A stretch of DNA of 64,000 bases from Nocardia asiatica NBRC 100129 (GTDB lineage Bacteria; Actinomycetota; Actinomycetes; Mycobacteriales; Mycobacteriaceae). Location: positions 1 through 64,000 of the forward strand of contig NZ_BAFS01000475.1 of NCBI RefSeq assembly GCF_000308415.1. Reading direction: 5' to 3'. The number at the start of each line of letters is the position of its first letter. Within the stretch, counting starts at the first letter, position 1. Positions 1 through 6,669 of the stretch are shown one piece after another. The notes under the pieces were generated by a model. That model saw only the letters and a program-made list of their open reading frames with translations. It searched no databases and had not been told where the DNA came from. A program made the position numbers and the translations under genes.

Positions 1-843
1 GTACGGGGCGTCCGCGGTGGCCTTGCTGGACATGATCGCGACGACGACCGGCGCGGCGTCCGGTGGCCACACGACGGCGATGTCGTTGAGGGTCCCGTAG
101 TCGCCGGTTCCCGTCTTGTCGGCTACGGTCCATCCGCGCGGTACGCCCGCTCGGATGCGCTGTGCGCCCGCGGAAGTCGCGTTGCGTTCGAGAAGGTCGC
201 GGAGAAAAGCGCGTTTGTCGGCGGGCAGCGCGTCGCCGAGCACGATTCTCTGGTGAACGGTGCCGAACGCTCGCGGGGAAGTCGTGTCGCGGGGGTCTCC
301 CGGTGTGGCTTCCGTGATCGCCGGTTCGATGCGGTCCATCCGAGTGACCATGTCGCCGAGACCGCGCGCGTACTCCGTCAGCTGGGCCGGTCCGCCGATT
401 TCTCGCAGCAGGAGGTTGCCCGCGGTGCCGTCGCTGTAGCGGACCGCGGCGTCACAGAGCTGGCGAATGGTCATCCCCGTGGCCACGTGCTGCGGCGTGA
501 TCGAGGCGTTCTTCAGCAGGTCGTTTTCGGTGTACCCGACGACCGTGTCCAAATGGGTCAGCGGATTGCGGTGCAGGACAGCGGCCGCCGCCAGCGTCTT
601 GAACGTCGAGCAGAACGCGAATCGTTCGTCCGCCCGATGAGCGATGGTGGCGCCGGTGCCGGTCGCCAGGGCATACACACCCAACCGTGCGTCGAATGTC
701 CGTTCCAGCTCGATCAGACGATCGTGACGGTCGTCGGCCTCGACCGCAGGGGAGGCAGGTGTGTTCTCCGCCGCGCATCCGGCCAAGGGTGCGAGCGCGG
801 CCGCTGCCAGTAGAGCGCGACGACTGATGATCGGTGATGACAA
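1..843 (-). CDS. bla: Class A beta-lactamase, Tat-type lipoprotein (C-terminus outside window)
   Basis: Serine beta-lactamase predicted to hydrolyse penicillins and cephalosporins outside the membrane. The start is a TTG at 841-843 behind an AAGGAAGG/GGAGG stretch; it was chosen because it gives a complete twin-arginine lipoprotein signal (SRRALL, hydrophobic stretch, lipobox LAGC). The nucleophile motif STFK begins at residue 79. An SDG triad replaces the usual SDN, the omega loop reads RIEPAITE so the general base Glu is present but the usual Asn170 is Thr, and KTGTGDYG supplies the KTG box. SDG is also known from mycobacterial BlaC. The reading frame runs off the window edge shortly after the KTG box, so the last tens of residues are missing. 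No regulator of the BlaI or AmpR type is visible beside it. Family assignment is firm; substrate range is not readable. Confidence 0.93.
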   Translation of the reverse strand, partial: MSSPIISRRALLAAAALAPLAGCAAENTPASPAVEADDRHDRLIELERTFDARLGVYALATGTGATIAHRADERFAFCSTFKTLAAAAVLHRNPLTHLDTVVGYTENDLLKNASITPQHVATGMTIRQLCDAAVRYSDGTAGNLLLREIGGPAQLTEYARGLGDMVTRMDRIEPAITEATPGDPRDTTSPRAFGTVHQRIVLGDALPADKRAFLRDLLERNATSAGAQRIRAGVPRGWTVADKTGTGDYGTLNDIAVVWPPDAAPVVVAIMSSKATADAPY

Positions 844-973
844 CCTCCGGCCTTCCTTCCGCAGGGCGGCTGCTGACGACGATAGCGGGCGCCGCCGTGC
901 GCATACTTGCACCGGACCATTGGTGCGACGTAAGCACACGTCCGATACTTTCGCTGAGCGAATCGGGCCGGGA

Positions 974-1399
974 CTACTCGTCGTTTTCGGTAGCCGAGGG
1001 CGCGCTGTCGGCGGGTCCGAGAAGGTCCCAGCGGTTGCCCGCGATGTCGAGGAAGACGGCGACCCTACCGTAGGGTTCGATGCGCGGCCGGGTCACGAAT
1101 TCGACATTCGCGGCGCGCATCCGCGCGTATGCCCGGTCGAAGTCGGCCACCCGTAAGAAGAAGCCGACGCGCCCCGCGGTCTGCTCACCGACGACGGCGA
1201 GTTGGCGGGTGCCGTCGGCGCGCGCGAGCAGGATTCCCGTCCGCGCGCCGGGTGGGCGAACGACGACCCATCGTTTCGGCCGTCCGTCGCCGGTCACCGA
1301 CGGCACGTCCTCGACCAGGTCGAAGCCGAGAGTATGAACGAAGAAGTCGATGGCGGGGTCGTACTCCGCGACGACGATGGCGATCAGTTCCAAGTGCAC
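974..1399 (-). CDS. VOC/glyoxalase-fold protein
   Basis: A 141-residue single-domain protein of the vicinal-oxygen-chelate fold. It shows the usual N-terminal strand followed by DPAIDFFVHTLGF, a central GILLAR strand, then the second beta-alpha-beta-beta-beta unit with VFLDIAGNRWDLLGP near the C-terminus, which matches the D-x-x-GN-x-W/F-x-L pattern of glyoxalase/bleomycin-resistance/dioxygenase superfamily proteins. The GTG start at 1397-1399 has a weak ribosome-binding site. It lies between the beta-lactamase and a divergent hypothetical gene and belongs to no visible operon. Small stand-alone VOC proteins cover isomerases, resistance proteins and orphan enzymes, so no substrate is proposed. 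Confidence 0.8.
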   Translation of the reverse strand: MHLELIAIVVAEYDPAIDFFVHTLGFDLVEDVPSVTGDGRPKRWVVVRPPGARTGILLARADGTRQLAVVGEQTAGRVGFFLRVADFDRAYARMRAANVEFVTRPRIEPYGRVAVFLDIAGNRWDLLGPADSAPSATENDE

Positions 1400-1534
1400 T
1401 CGATGAGGTTAGAAGCGCGCCGGCGGTCGCGAATCGGGCACTCGCCGCTGCGCGCATCCGAGGATCGGCTGGTCGGGAGCCAACTTGGAGCGATCTGTCG
1501 TCTGTGTCGGTGCGGGGAATTAGAGTTATCGGCT

Positions 1535-2023
1535 ATGGGAGGTAGGCATCGGAAAGATCGGGTGTGGAGCGGCACGGACTCCGCCGCGGTCGCTGGTGTC
1601 ACGGTCGCGGCGCACGGCGATCCGGAAAACCGGACCGCTGGTGCGGGATTCGCGGCCCGTGCGCTGGCCGCGCAGCCGGAGGTTCCCGGGTGGATCGTCT
1701 GGGTGTACGAGCACGCCGGTGAGCAACTGGCGCGGCTGGAGTACCAGATGCATTATCCCCTCGACTACGGCGGCCCGGATGGTCGCACGAGCGAGGAATG
1801 GTTGATCATCCAGCGGGCGTACGTGGCGGAGCGCTCCGCTCGCGCGGTCGAGCGCGCTCGCCGCTTCCACGCCGACAGTCCCGGCGTCATCTACGCCCAC
1901 GGCCCGGCGCTGCCCGACGACGAAGAGTTCTACGACGCGTTGGATTCCGGGCGAGAATGGACCGGGCACTGGTACTCCCGTGACGCGGTCGAAGCGTGGG
2001 GATTGGTCGGAGTACCGGCCTGA
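1535..2023 (+). CDS. Hypothetical protein
   Basis: I do not recognise this 162-residue protein. Codon usage is typical of the neighbourhood and the frame is open far upstream, so the start is a choice: the ATG at 1535 is preferred because it precedes the stretch that looks structured, but its ribosome-binding site is poor. The C-terminal two thirds are rich in Glu, Arg and Trp (for example VPGWIVWVYEHAGEQ, LEYQMHYPLDYGG, EWTGHWYSRDAVEAWG), suggesting a soluble globular domain. No signal peptide or membrane segment is seen. It stands alone, divergent from the VOC gene and followed by a strong GC-rich hairpin. Confidence 0.55.
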   Translation: MGGRHRKDRVWSGTDSAAVAGVTVAAHGDPENRTAGAGFAARALAAQPEVPGWIVWVYEHAGEQLARLEYQMHYPLDYGGPDGRTSEEWLIIQRAYVAERSARAVERARRFHADSPGVIYAHGPALPDDEEFYDALDSGREWTGHWYSRDAVEAWGLVGVPA

Positions 2024-2088
2024 TCGGCTGATCAGGCTCACTCCGTCTCGCGTCCCCGCACCAGCCCCCTCGGGGGCCCCGGGGGGTG

Positions 2089-2126
2089 GAGGGCGCCCAC
2101 CCCCCGGGTGGGTGGGGAGCGCCCTC
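2089..2126. terminator. Strong GC-rich hairpin in a gene-free stretch
   Basis: Arms GAGGGCGC (2089-2096) and GCGCCCTC (2119-2126) enclose a second palindrome, CCCACCC-CCC-GGGTGGG at 2096-2112. It begins 66 bases after the stop of the hypothetical gene and could end its transcript, although no T-run follows. The rest of 2024-2559 carries no gene I can support. The inner 17-base palindrome recurs almost exactly at 49893-49909. Confidence 0.55.
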
Positions 2127-2559
2127 AGAGGGTGGGCACCCCGCACCTACTTCGGACGGTAGCGGCTCGCAGCGCGACCAGGGCCGGTTTCGGCTGCGGC
2201 GCGGCGTCGCACGTTCTTCGGCATCCTCGCGCCATGGAGGGCAACCGACACGCCGAAAGGCGCGTGTGACTTGCGGTTTCAGGCATATCGCTGGCTTCGG
2301 AATTAATATGTCCGCCGTCGCGGGCGTTTCCTCGCTCGTGACCCGCATGAGGACGGCACTGTCACACAGCGATGCGCGGCAAGCGAAGCCGTGGACATGT
2401 CCGCCGACGCACACCCGTGATCCACAACTCTCACACGGTGATGGCAGGCCCGCTCGAACCACAGCGAACCCTTCAGGGGCGGGCCTTCATGCTCTGCGGG
2501 CACGCCCCTCGGTGAGCCGCGACGCCGACCTGCCGGTGCGCTCGTGTCGCGGGCTGAAG

Positions 2560-3198
2560 TCACAGTCGAGCTTCGAGACCCGCCAGGATGATGCGCAGAC
2601 CGGCCCGGAACTCGGCTTCTGGATTGCTCTCGGCCGCCGCTTGCGCGATCTCGATCAGCTTCGGGAACCGGCCGGGCGGCAGGGCTGCGACCCGATCGGT
2701 GATCGCCGAGAGGTCCTCGCCGCGCACTGCGGACAGTGGGCCTGCGAGTTCGGCCTGCGCGAAGCCGGTGACGAAACCGGATACGGTGCGGAACGCCACG
2801 AGCAATTCGGTCCCTGACCTGTCCCCGCGGGCGAGTGCCTGCAACAGCGCCTCGGCCGGAGCGAGCGTCGCCAGGTCGAGGCTGCGCCTGGTGAGGATCA
2901 GCGGGATGGCATGCGGGTGGGATCGCACGGCGCGCCACATGCCTTCCGCGACCGCGACGACTTCGTCGGCCCAGCTGTCGGGAGGGTCGGCGGGCCAGCG
3001 CGCTTGTGCCATCACCGCTTCGGTGACCAGTTGCTCGAGGCCGTCGCGTCCGTCGACGTAGTTGTAGATCGTCATCGGTCCGGTCTCGATCGCCGTCGCG
3101 AGGCTGCGCATGGTCAAACCCGCGAGCCCGTGTTCATCGACCAAGGCCAACGCGGCGGCCTGTAGCTGTTCCCGCGTGAACTTTCTGGGTGCGGGCAT
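2560..3198 (-). CDS. TetR-family repressor
   Basis: A 212-residue TetR/AcrR-type regulator. Residues 1-60 hold the DNA-binding domain: FTREQLQAAALALVDEHG, then the helix-turn-helix LTMRSLATAIETGPMTIYNYV ending in the typical YxYVxxRDGL segment. The remainder is a helical ligand and dimerisation domain of the type found in tetracycline-repressor-like proteins. The ATG at 3196-3198 follows AAGGAGGGGC. The gene is divergent from the alpha/beta hydrolase at 3276, and an imperfect inverted repeat lies in the 77-base gap, so autoregulation and control of the hydrolase are likely. The inducer cannot be predicted. Confidence 0.9.
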   Translation of the reverse strand: MPAPRKFTREQLQAAALALVDEHGLAGLTMRSLATAIETGPMTIYNYVDGRDGLEQLVTEAVMAQARWPADPPDSWADEVVAVAEGMWRAVRSHPHAIPLILTRRSLDLATLAPAEALLQALARGDRSGTELLVAFRTVSGFVTGFAQAELAGPLSAVRGEDLSAITDRVAALPPGRFPKLIEIAQAAAESNPEAEFRAGLRIILAGLEARL

Positions 3199-3214
3199 GC
3201 CCCTCCTTGATTAA

Positions 3215-3258
3215 GTACATAGTACGTGTTTAGCTGTAGTCGTTCACGTACAACGTAC
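3215..3258. promoter_or_regulatory. Probable TetR operator between divergent genes
   Basis: The segments GTACATAGTACGTG (3215-3228) and CACGTACAACGTAC (3245-3258) are inverted repeats with 11 of 14 matches, separated by 16 bases. The inner GTACGTG/CACGTAC arms are perfect. The dyad lies between the start codons of the TetR gene and the hydrolase and is AT-richer than its surroundings. It is best read as the binding site of the adjacent TetR protein. Confidence 0.6.
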
Positions 3259-3275
3259 CTAAAGGACTCTTGGTC

Positions 3276-4163
3276 ATGACGATCCGCACCACCTTTCCCT
3301 CCGGCCGCCACCGGTGCGCGGCTTGGGTGACCCTGCCGCCGGGGCCCGGCCCGCATCCGGTCGTCGTGCTGGTGCACGGCGGCGGCGCAACCCACGAGAT
3401 GATGCTCGGCCAGTACGAGAAGTGGTTCTCCGACGCCGGACTGGCCGTGGTGGCCTTCGACTTCCGCCATCTCGGTGAATCGGAGGGTGAGCCACGCCAG
3501 TTGGTCAGCCAGCGCCGATATGCCGAAGACGTCGACTCGGCGCTGCGGTTCGTCCGCTCGCGCGCCGATCTCGATGCCGGTCGGGTGGCGCTGTGGGGGA
3601 CGTCGTTCGGCGCGAGCCACGTCCTCGCGGCGGCAGCTCGACACCCGGAACTCGCCGCCGCGGTAGTGCAGTGCCCGATCTTCAGTGGGCGCGCCGTCGT
3701 CGCCCGAGCCGGGGTGCGGCATCTGGCCCGATTCACCGTGCCGATCGTCTCCGACCTGCTGCGCGCCGTGTTTCGCTTGCCGCGGCGCTACGTACCCCTC
3801 GTGGGCAGACCGGGCGAGCCGGCCTTCGTCAATCAGCCCGGAGCCCTCGAAGGCTGGCAGTCGGTCACTCCTCCCGGCTACCGGTTCGACAACCGGATAA
3901 CGGCCGGCTCCGGGCTGGGCATGCTGTTCTATCACGCGGCGGCTCAGGCTCGCCGCGTGCGATGCCCACTGCTGATCTGCGCGTGCGACCGCGAGAACCT
4001 CATCGATCCCGCGATCGTCACGGGGGTCGCGGCCGATGTTCCCGGTGCGGTCATCGAGCACTACGACGCCGACCACTTCACGGTCTACCACCCGCCGGTG
4101 GTAGAGCAGATCGTGGCCGATCAGATCGCTTTCCTCACCACGCACCTCGCGCCGGCGGCGTAG
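3276..4163 (+). CDS. Alpha/beta hydrolase
   Basis: A soluble 295-residue alpha/beta hydrolase of the dienelactone-hydrolase/acyl-peptidase-like group. HGGGATHEMM supplies the oxyanion-hole region near residue 35, GTSFGASHV carries the nucleophile Ser in a G-x-S-x-G setting, a late Asp is in ICACDRENLID, and the His is in DADHFTVY near the C-terminus. The ATG at 3276 is preferred to the TTG at 3270 because AAAGGA lies about ten bases before the ATG and too close to the TTG. It is divergent from a TetR gene and shares its operator, suggesting an inducible detoxifying or catabolic esterase. No signal peptide is seen. Confidence 0.87.
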   Translation: MTIRTTFPSGRHRCAAWVTLPPGPGPHPVVVLVHGGGATHEMMLGQYEKWFSDAGLAVVAFDFRHLGESEGEPRQLVSQRRYAEDVDSALRFVRSRADLDAGRVALWGTSFGASHVLAAAARHPELAAAVVQCPIFSGRAVVARAGVRHLARFTVPIVSDLLRAVFRLPRRYVPLVGRPGEPAFVNQPGALEGWQSVTPPGYRFDNRITAGSGLGMLFYHAAAQARRVRCPLLICACDRENLIDPAIVTGVAADVPGAVIEHYDADHFTVYHPPVVEQIVADQIAFLTTHLAPAA

Positions 4164-4466
4164 GCAGCTCCTCGAAGCCGCCGAGCAGGTCGGGCACGGC
4201 GGCTTCGGTGCGGTCTATCGCTGCACGCAGGTGGCCCTGGACCGCACGGTGGCGGTGAAGGTGCCGACCGCCGAACTCGACGAGGGGACCGGGAGCGGTT
4301 CTTGCGCGAGCAGCGGGCGATGGGCCGGCTGACCGGGCATCCGAACATCGTCCCGGTCTTGGAGGTGGGTGTCACCGCGAGCGGGCGCCCCTACCTGCTG
4401 ATGCCGTACTACTCGGCGCGATCCGAAGTGGCTGGGCAGGAGCATCTGGAAAACGGGATGACGTGA
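4164..4466 (+). pseudogene. Fragment of a PknK-like Ser/Thr protein kinase
   Basis: The glycine-rich loop GHGGFGAVYRCTQ and the catalytic Lys in VAVKV are readable in one frame from about 4168. The frame then breaks near 4283-4290 and continues in another with RERFLREQRAMGRLTGHPN, IVPVLEVGVT and YLLMPYY. This is the N-lobe of actinobacterial kinases of the PknK type. The amino-terminal lead, the whole C-lobe with HRD and DFG, and any regulatory domain are absent, and homology stops abruptly before the TGA at 4464. One small deletion restores the frame, so this is a decayed gene fragment. It sits directly after the hydrolase stop codon. Confidence 0.8.
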
Positions 4467-4515
4467 AATCGTCGGCGGTGTTGTATCGCTTCATGACTTC
4501 GCTCCGCATCGCCGC

Positions 4516-4885
4516 ATGAATACGGCGCCCGAAGCGGAGCGGACCCACGGATCATCGATCCGGATCGGCGCTCTGGTTCCGCTGACTCGGCCCGGTGCGT
4601 CTGGCCCCGCCGCAGTCGCACGGCTGGCGGGTCTACGCGGACTTCCTTCTCGGCGCGGGGCACAGCCGGATCGCCGTGGCGGCCGAGTCGAGTGTCTACT
4701 GGGCGTCCGGGATTCGCATACTGCGGGACTACTTGGCTCCCCGCGGCGGCACCGTCATCGCGCTCGATATGCGCGCGCTCACCCCTGCGGCCGTGTGCGG
4801 CGAACTCCTCGCCAATCGCGCGACGGCCCTGGTCGATCGAGATCCGGCGCGGCGCGACCGCTTTCGGGTCCGCCACACCAGCTGA
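4516..4885 (+). pseudogene. Decayed ABC-type substrate-binding protein
   Basis: A short first piece reads RIGALVPLTRPG, the typical opening of periplasmic-binding proteins of the branched-chain amino acid type (Leu/Ile/Val-binding fold). A second piece in another frame from 4595 reads LAPPQSHGWRVYADFLLGAG, then YWASGIRILRDYLAPRGGTV and MRALTPAAVCGELLANRATA, which in intact relatives lies about 100 residues further on. The intervening segment and the C-terminal half are missing and the tail after ATAL is unrelated. I read it as a gene with an internal deletion and a truncated end. It follows the kinase fragment; 4886-5199 holds no recognisable gene. Confidence 0.7.
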
Positions 4886-5199
4886 GAGATACCTACGACG
4901 CGCCGGATAGTCCCTCGACGGGGATTTCCGCGCCGTTGTGTCGGTGAGTCGCGTTGTACCAGCGGCAACCCCGCGGCGATCTCCCCCACCCGACTCGCCG
5001 ATGCGGTCAGCGCTTCGGCAGCGAGCGGCCTCTCCCGCGAGTTTTTCGCGGAATGTTGTCACAGATCTCCGCAATGCCGTGATAGATCCAGGGACCTCGC
5101 GACAACTCGAAACAACCCCGTCGCGCAATGCCCTCGATCAGCCCACGAGGCGCTAGCTTCTGTCTGCTCGCAGTGCAGCGAGCAGATCGGAGTCAATTC

Positions 5200-5889
5200 A
5201 TGCACCGCACATCGATCACGCGCCGCCTCGCGATGGCCGCCATCGCCCTGGTCGCGACGGCTGCCACCGCACTCGGCATCGCCACGCCACAGGCGGTTGC
5301 GGCACCGGCGCGGGATCCCATCCTTTTCGTTCATGGCTGGCAGGGATCGGCGTCGGACTGGAATTACATGTGGGGCCGATTCCTGGACGCGGGGTATTCC
5401 GCGGACGAGATGGCACGATTCAGCTACGACACCTCCCAGTCGAACAAGGCCATCGCGCAGGAGGTTCAAGCGCAGGTCGATGCGCTGCGCGCGAGAACCG
5501 GAGCCACCAAGGTCGACATCGTCACCCACTCGATGGGCGGCCTCAACAGTCGCTGGTACCTGAAGAAGCTCGACGGGCTGAACTCCGTCGACGACTGGGT
5601 CTCCATCGCCGGTCCCAATCACGGCACCGACGTGGCCAACAGCTGCCTCGACGTGTCCTGCGAGGAGATGCGGCCCGGGTCGGCCTTCCTGGCCGAACTC
5701 AACAGCGCCGACGAAACCCCCGGCCGGGTGAACTACGGCACCTGGTGGTCACCGTGCGACGAGATCATCAACCCCGATGAGAGCACCATTCTCAGTGGTG
5801 CCGCCAACACCCGGACGCCGTGCATCGGCCATGTCGCGCTGCTGTCGTCGTCGACGGTTTTCGAGGGCGTGCGCGACTTCGTGAAGTAG
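5200..5889 (+). CDS. Secreted lipase/esterase, Bacillus LipA-like
   Basis: A 229-residue secreted lipase of the small alpha/beta-hydrolase type resembling Bacillus lipase A (lipase class 2). An ATG at 5200 begins a classical signal peptide (TRRLAMAAIALVATAATALG, cleavage likely after AVAA). The mature part has LFVHGWQG for the oxyanion hole, THSMGG with the nucleophile Ser, an Asp region around NPDESTILSG and the catalytic His in CIGHVALL. Two to four Cys could form disulphides. An upstream ATG at 5128 in frame is rejected because it would bury the signal peptide. A GC-rich hairpin follows the stop. Extracellular ester or triglyceride hydrolysis is predicted. Confidence 0.9.
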   Translation: MHRTSITRRLAMAAIALVATAATALGIATPQAVAAPARDPILFVHGWQGSASDWNYMWGRFLDAGYSADEMARFSYDTSQSNKAIAQEVQAQVDALRARTGATKVDIVTHSMGGLNSRWYLKKLDGLNSVDDWVSIAGPNHGTDVANSCLDVSCEEMRPGSAFLAELNSADETPGRVNYGTWWSPCDEIINPDESTILSGAANTRTPCIGHVALLSSSTVFEGVRDFVK

Positions 5890-5907
5890 TCGGCTGAGCC
5901 CAGCCGT

Positions 5908-5935
5908 GCCCCGTCTCGCATCCGCGAGGCGGGGC
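5908..5935. terminator. Hairpin after the lipase gene
   Basis: Arms GCCCCGTCTCGC (5908-5919) and GCGAGGCGGGGC (5924-5935) pair with one G-T wobble around a four-base loop, 19 bases after the lipase stop codon. No T-run follows, so this is a terminator-like hairpin rather than a classical intrinsic terminator. Confidence 0.55.
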
Positions 5936-6139
5936 CGCACCGGCCGGCTCGACGCGCCGGCAGCTTCGTGTCGCGGACAGGTCAGAAGGGATACTCGGCG
6001 AACAACTCTCCCGCGAGCTTGCGCACGGCGTGCTCCCGTATGCGCCGCCCGTACACCGGGTCCCCGGCCAGGTCGGTGTACCGTTGACATGCACCGTTCC
6101 GGGTGGGGATGGTCCGGTTCGAACTGGGAGGTTCGCGGG

Positions 6140-6610
6140 GTGGATCCGACGATCATGGCAGCGGCGGCAGCTGCCGCGTCAGCCGTATCAGCGGGCGCGG
6201 TAGCGGGATTGACCGAGACCGCGAAACAAGCGGTCACCGACGCCTACCAGAAGGTCAAAGGGGTCATCGGCCGCAAGTACCCATCCGTCGATCTCGCGGT
6301 GGTCGAAGCCCGGCCCGAAGCGAAGTCTCGGCACCTGGTGCTCGCAGAGGAACTCACCGAGGCCGGCGCCGGTGCCGATCCGGAACTCGCCGCGATGGTG
6401 CAGCAGTTGTGGCAGGTGATCGAGGAACACACGCCGACGATCGCTGGATTGGTGGGTGTGCGGCTGACCAGGGTGCAGGCCGGGGAACTCGAGATCAGCG
6501 GTATCACGGCCGCGGGCGCGAGCGGGGTGATCGCCGACACCGTCCAGGTCGACGGCAAGTTCTCGGTGACCGATGTCCGGGTCACCTCGGAGTTCCCGCA
6601 CCCTCGATAG
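6140..6610 (+). CDS. Small helical protein paired with an NB-ARC/TPR ATPase
   Basis: A 156-residue protein with no catalytic motif I recognise. The GTG at 6140 follows GGGAGG by seven bases. Residues 5-45 are an Ala-rich, possibly membrane-seeking helix running into TETAKQAVTDAYQKVKGVIG; residues 50-105 are further helix; residues 110-150 turn into beta-prone, Gly/Val-rich sequence with IADTVQVDGKFSVTDVRV at 131-148. The last segment resembles the start of the next protein (VDVDGDFTTYIDNST). Helical N-domain plus short C-terminal amyloid-like motif, encoded just before a STAND ATPase bearing a related N-terminal motif, is the layout described for bacterial Bell-domain/BASS pairs. Assignment to that class is my inference. 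Confidence 0.7.
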   Translation: MDPTIMAAAAAAASAVSAGAVAGLTETAKQAVTDAYQKVKGVIGRKYPSVDLAVVEARPEAKSRHLVLAEELTEAGAGADPELAAMVQQLWQVIEEHTPTIAGLVGVRLTRVQAGELEISGITAAGASGVIADTVQVDGKFSVTDVRVTSEFPHPR

Positions 6611-6669
6611 GCGCGGCGGTATCCCGGCCCTCACCTACCGCGCGAAAACCCGATTTCTCGGCCACCGGT

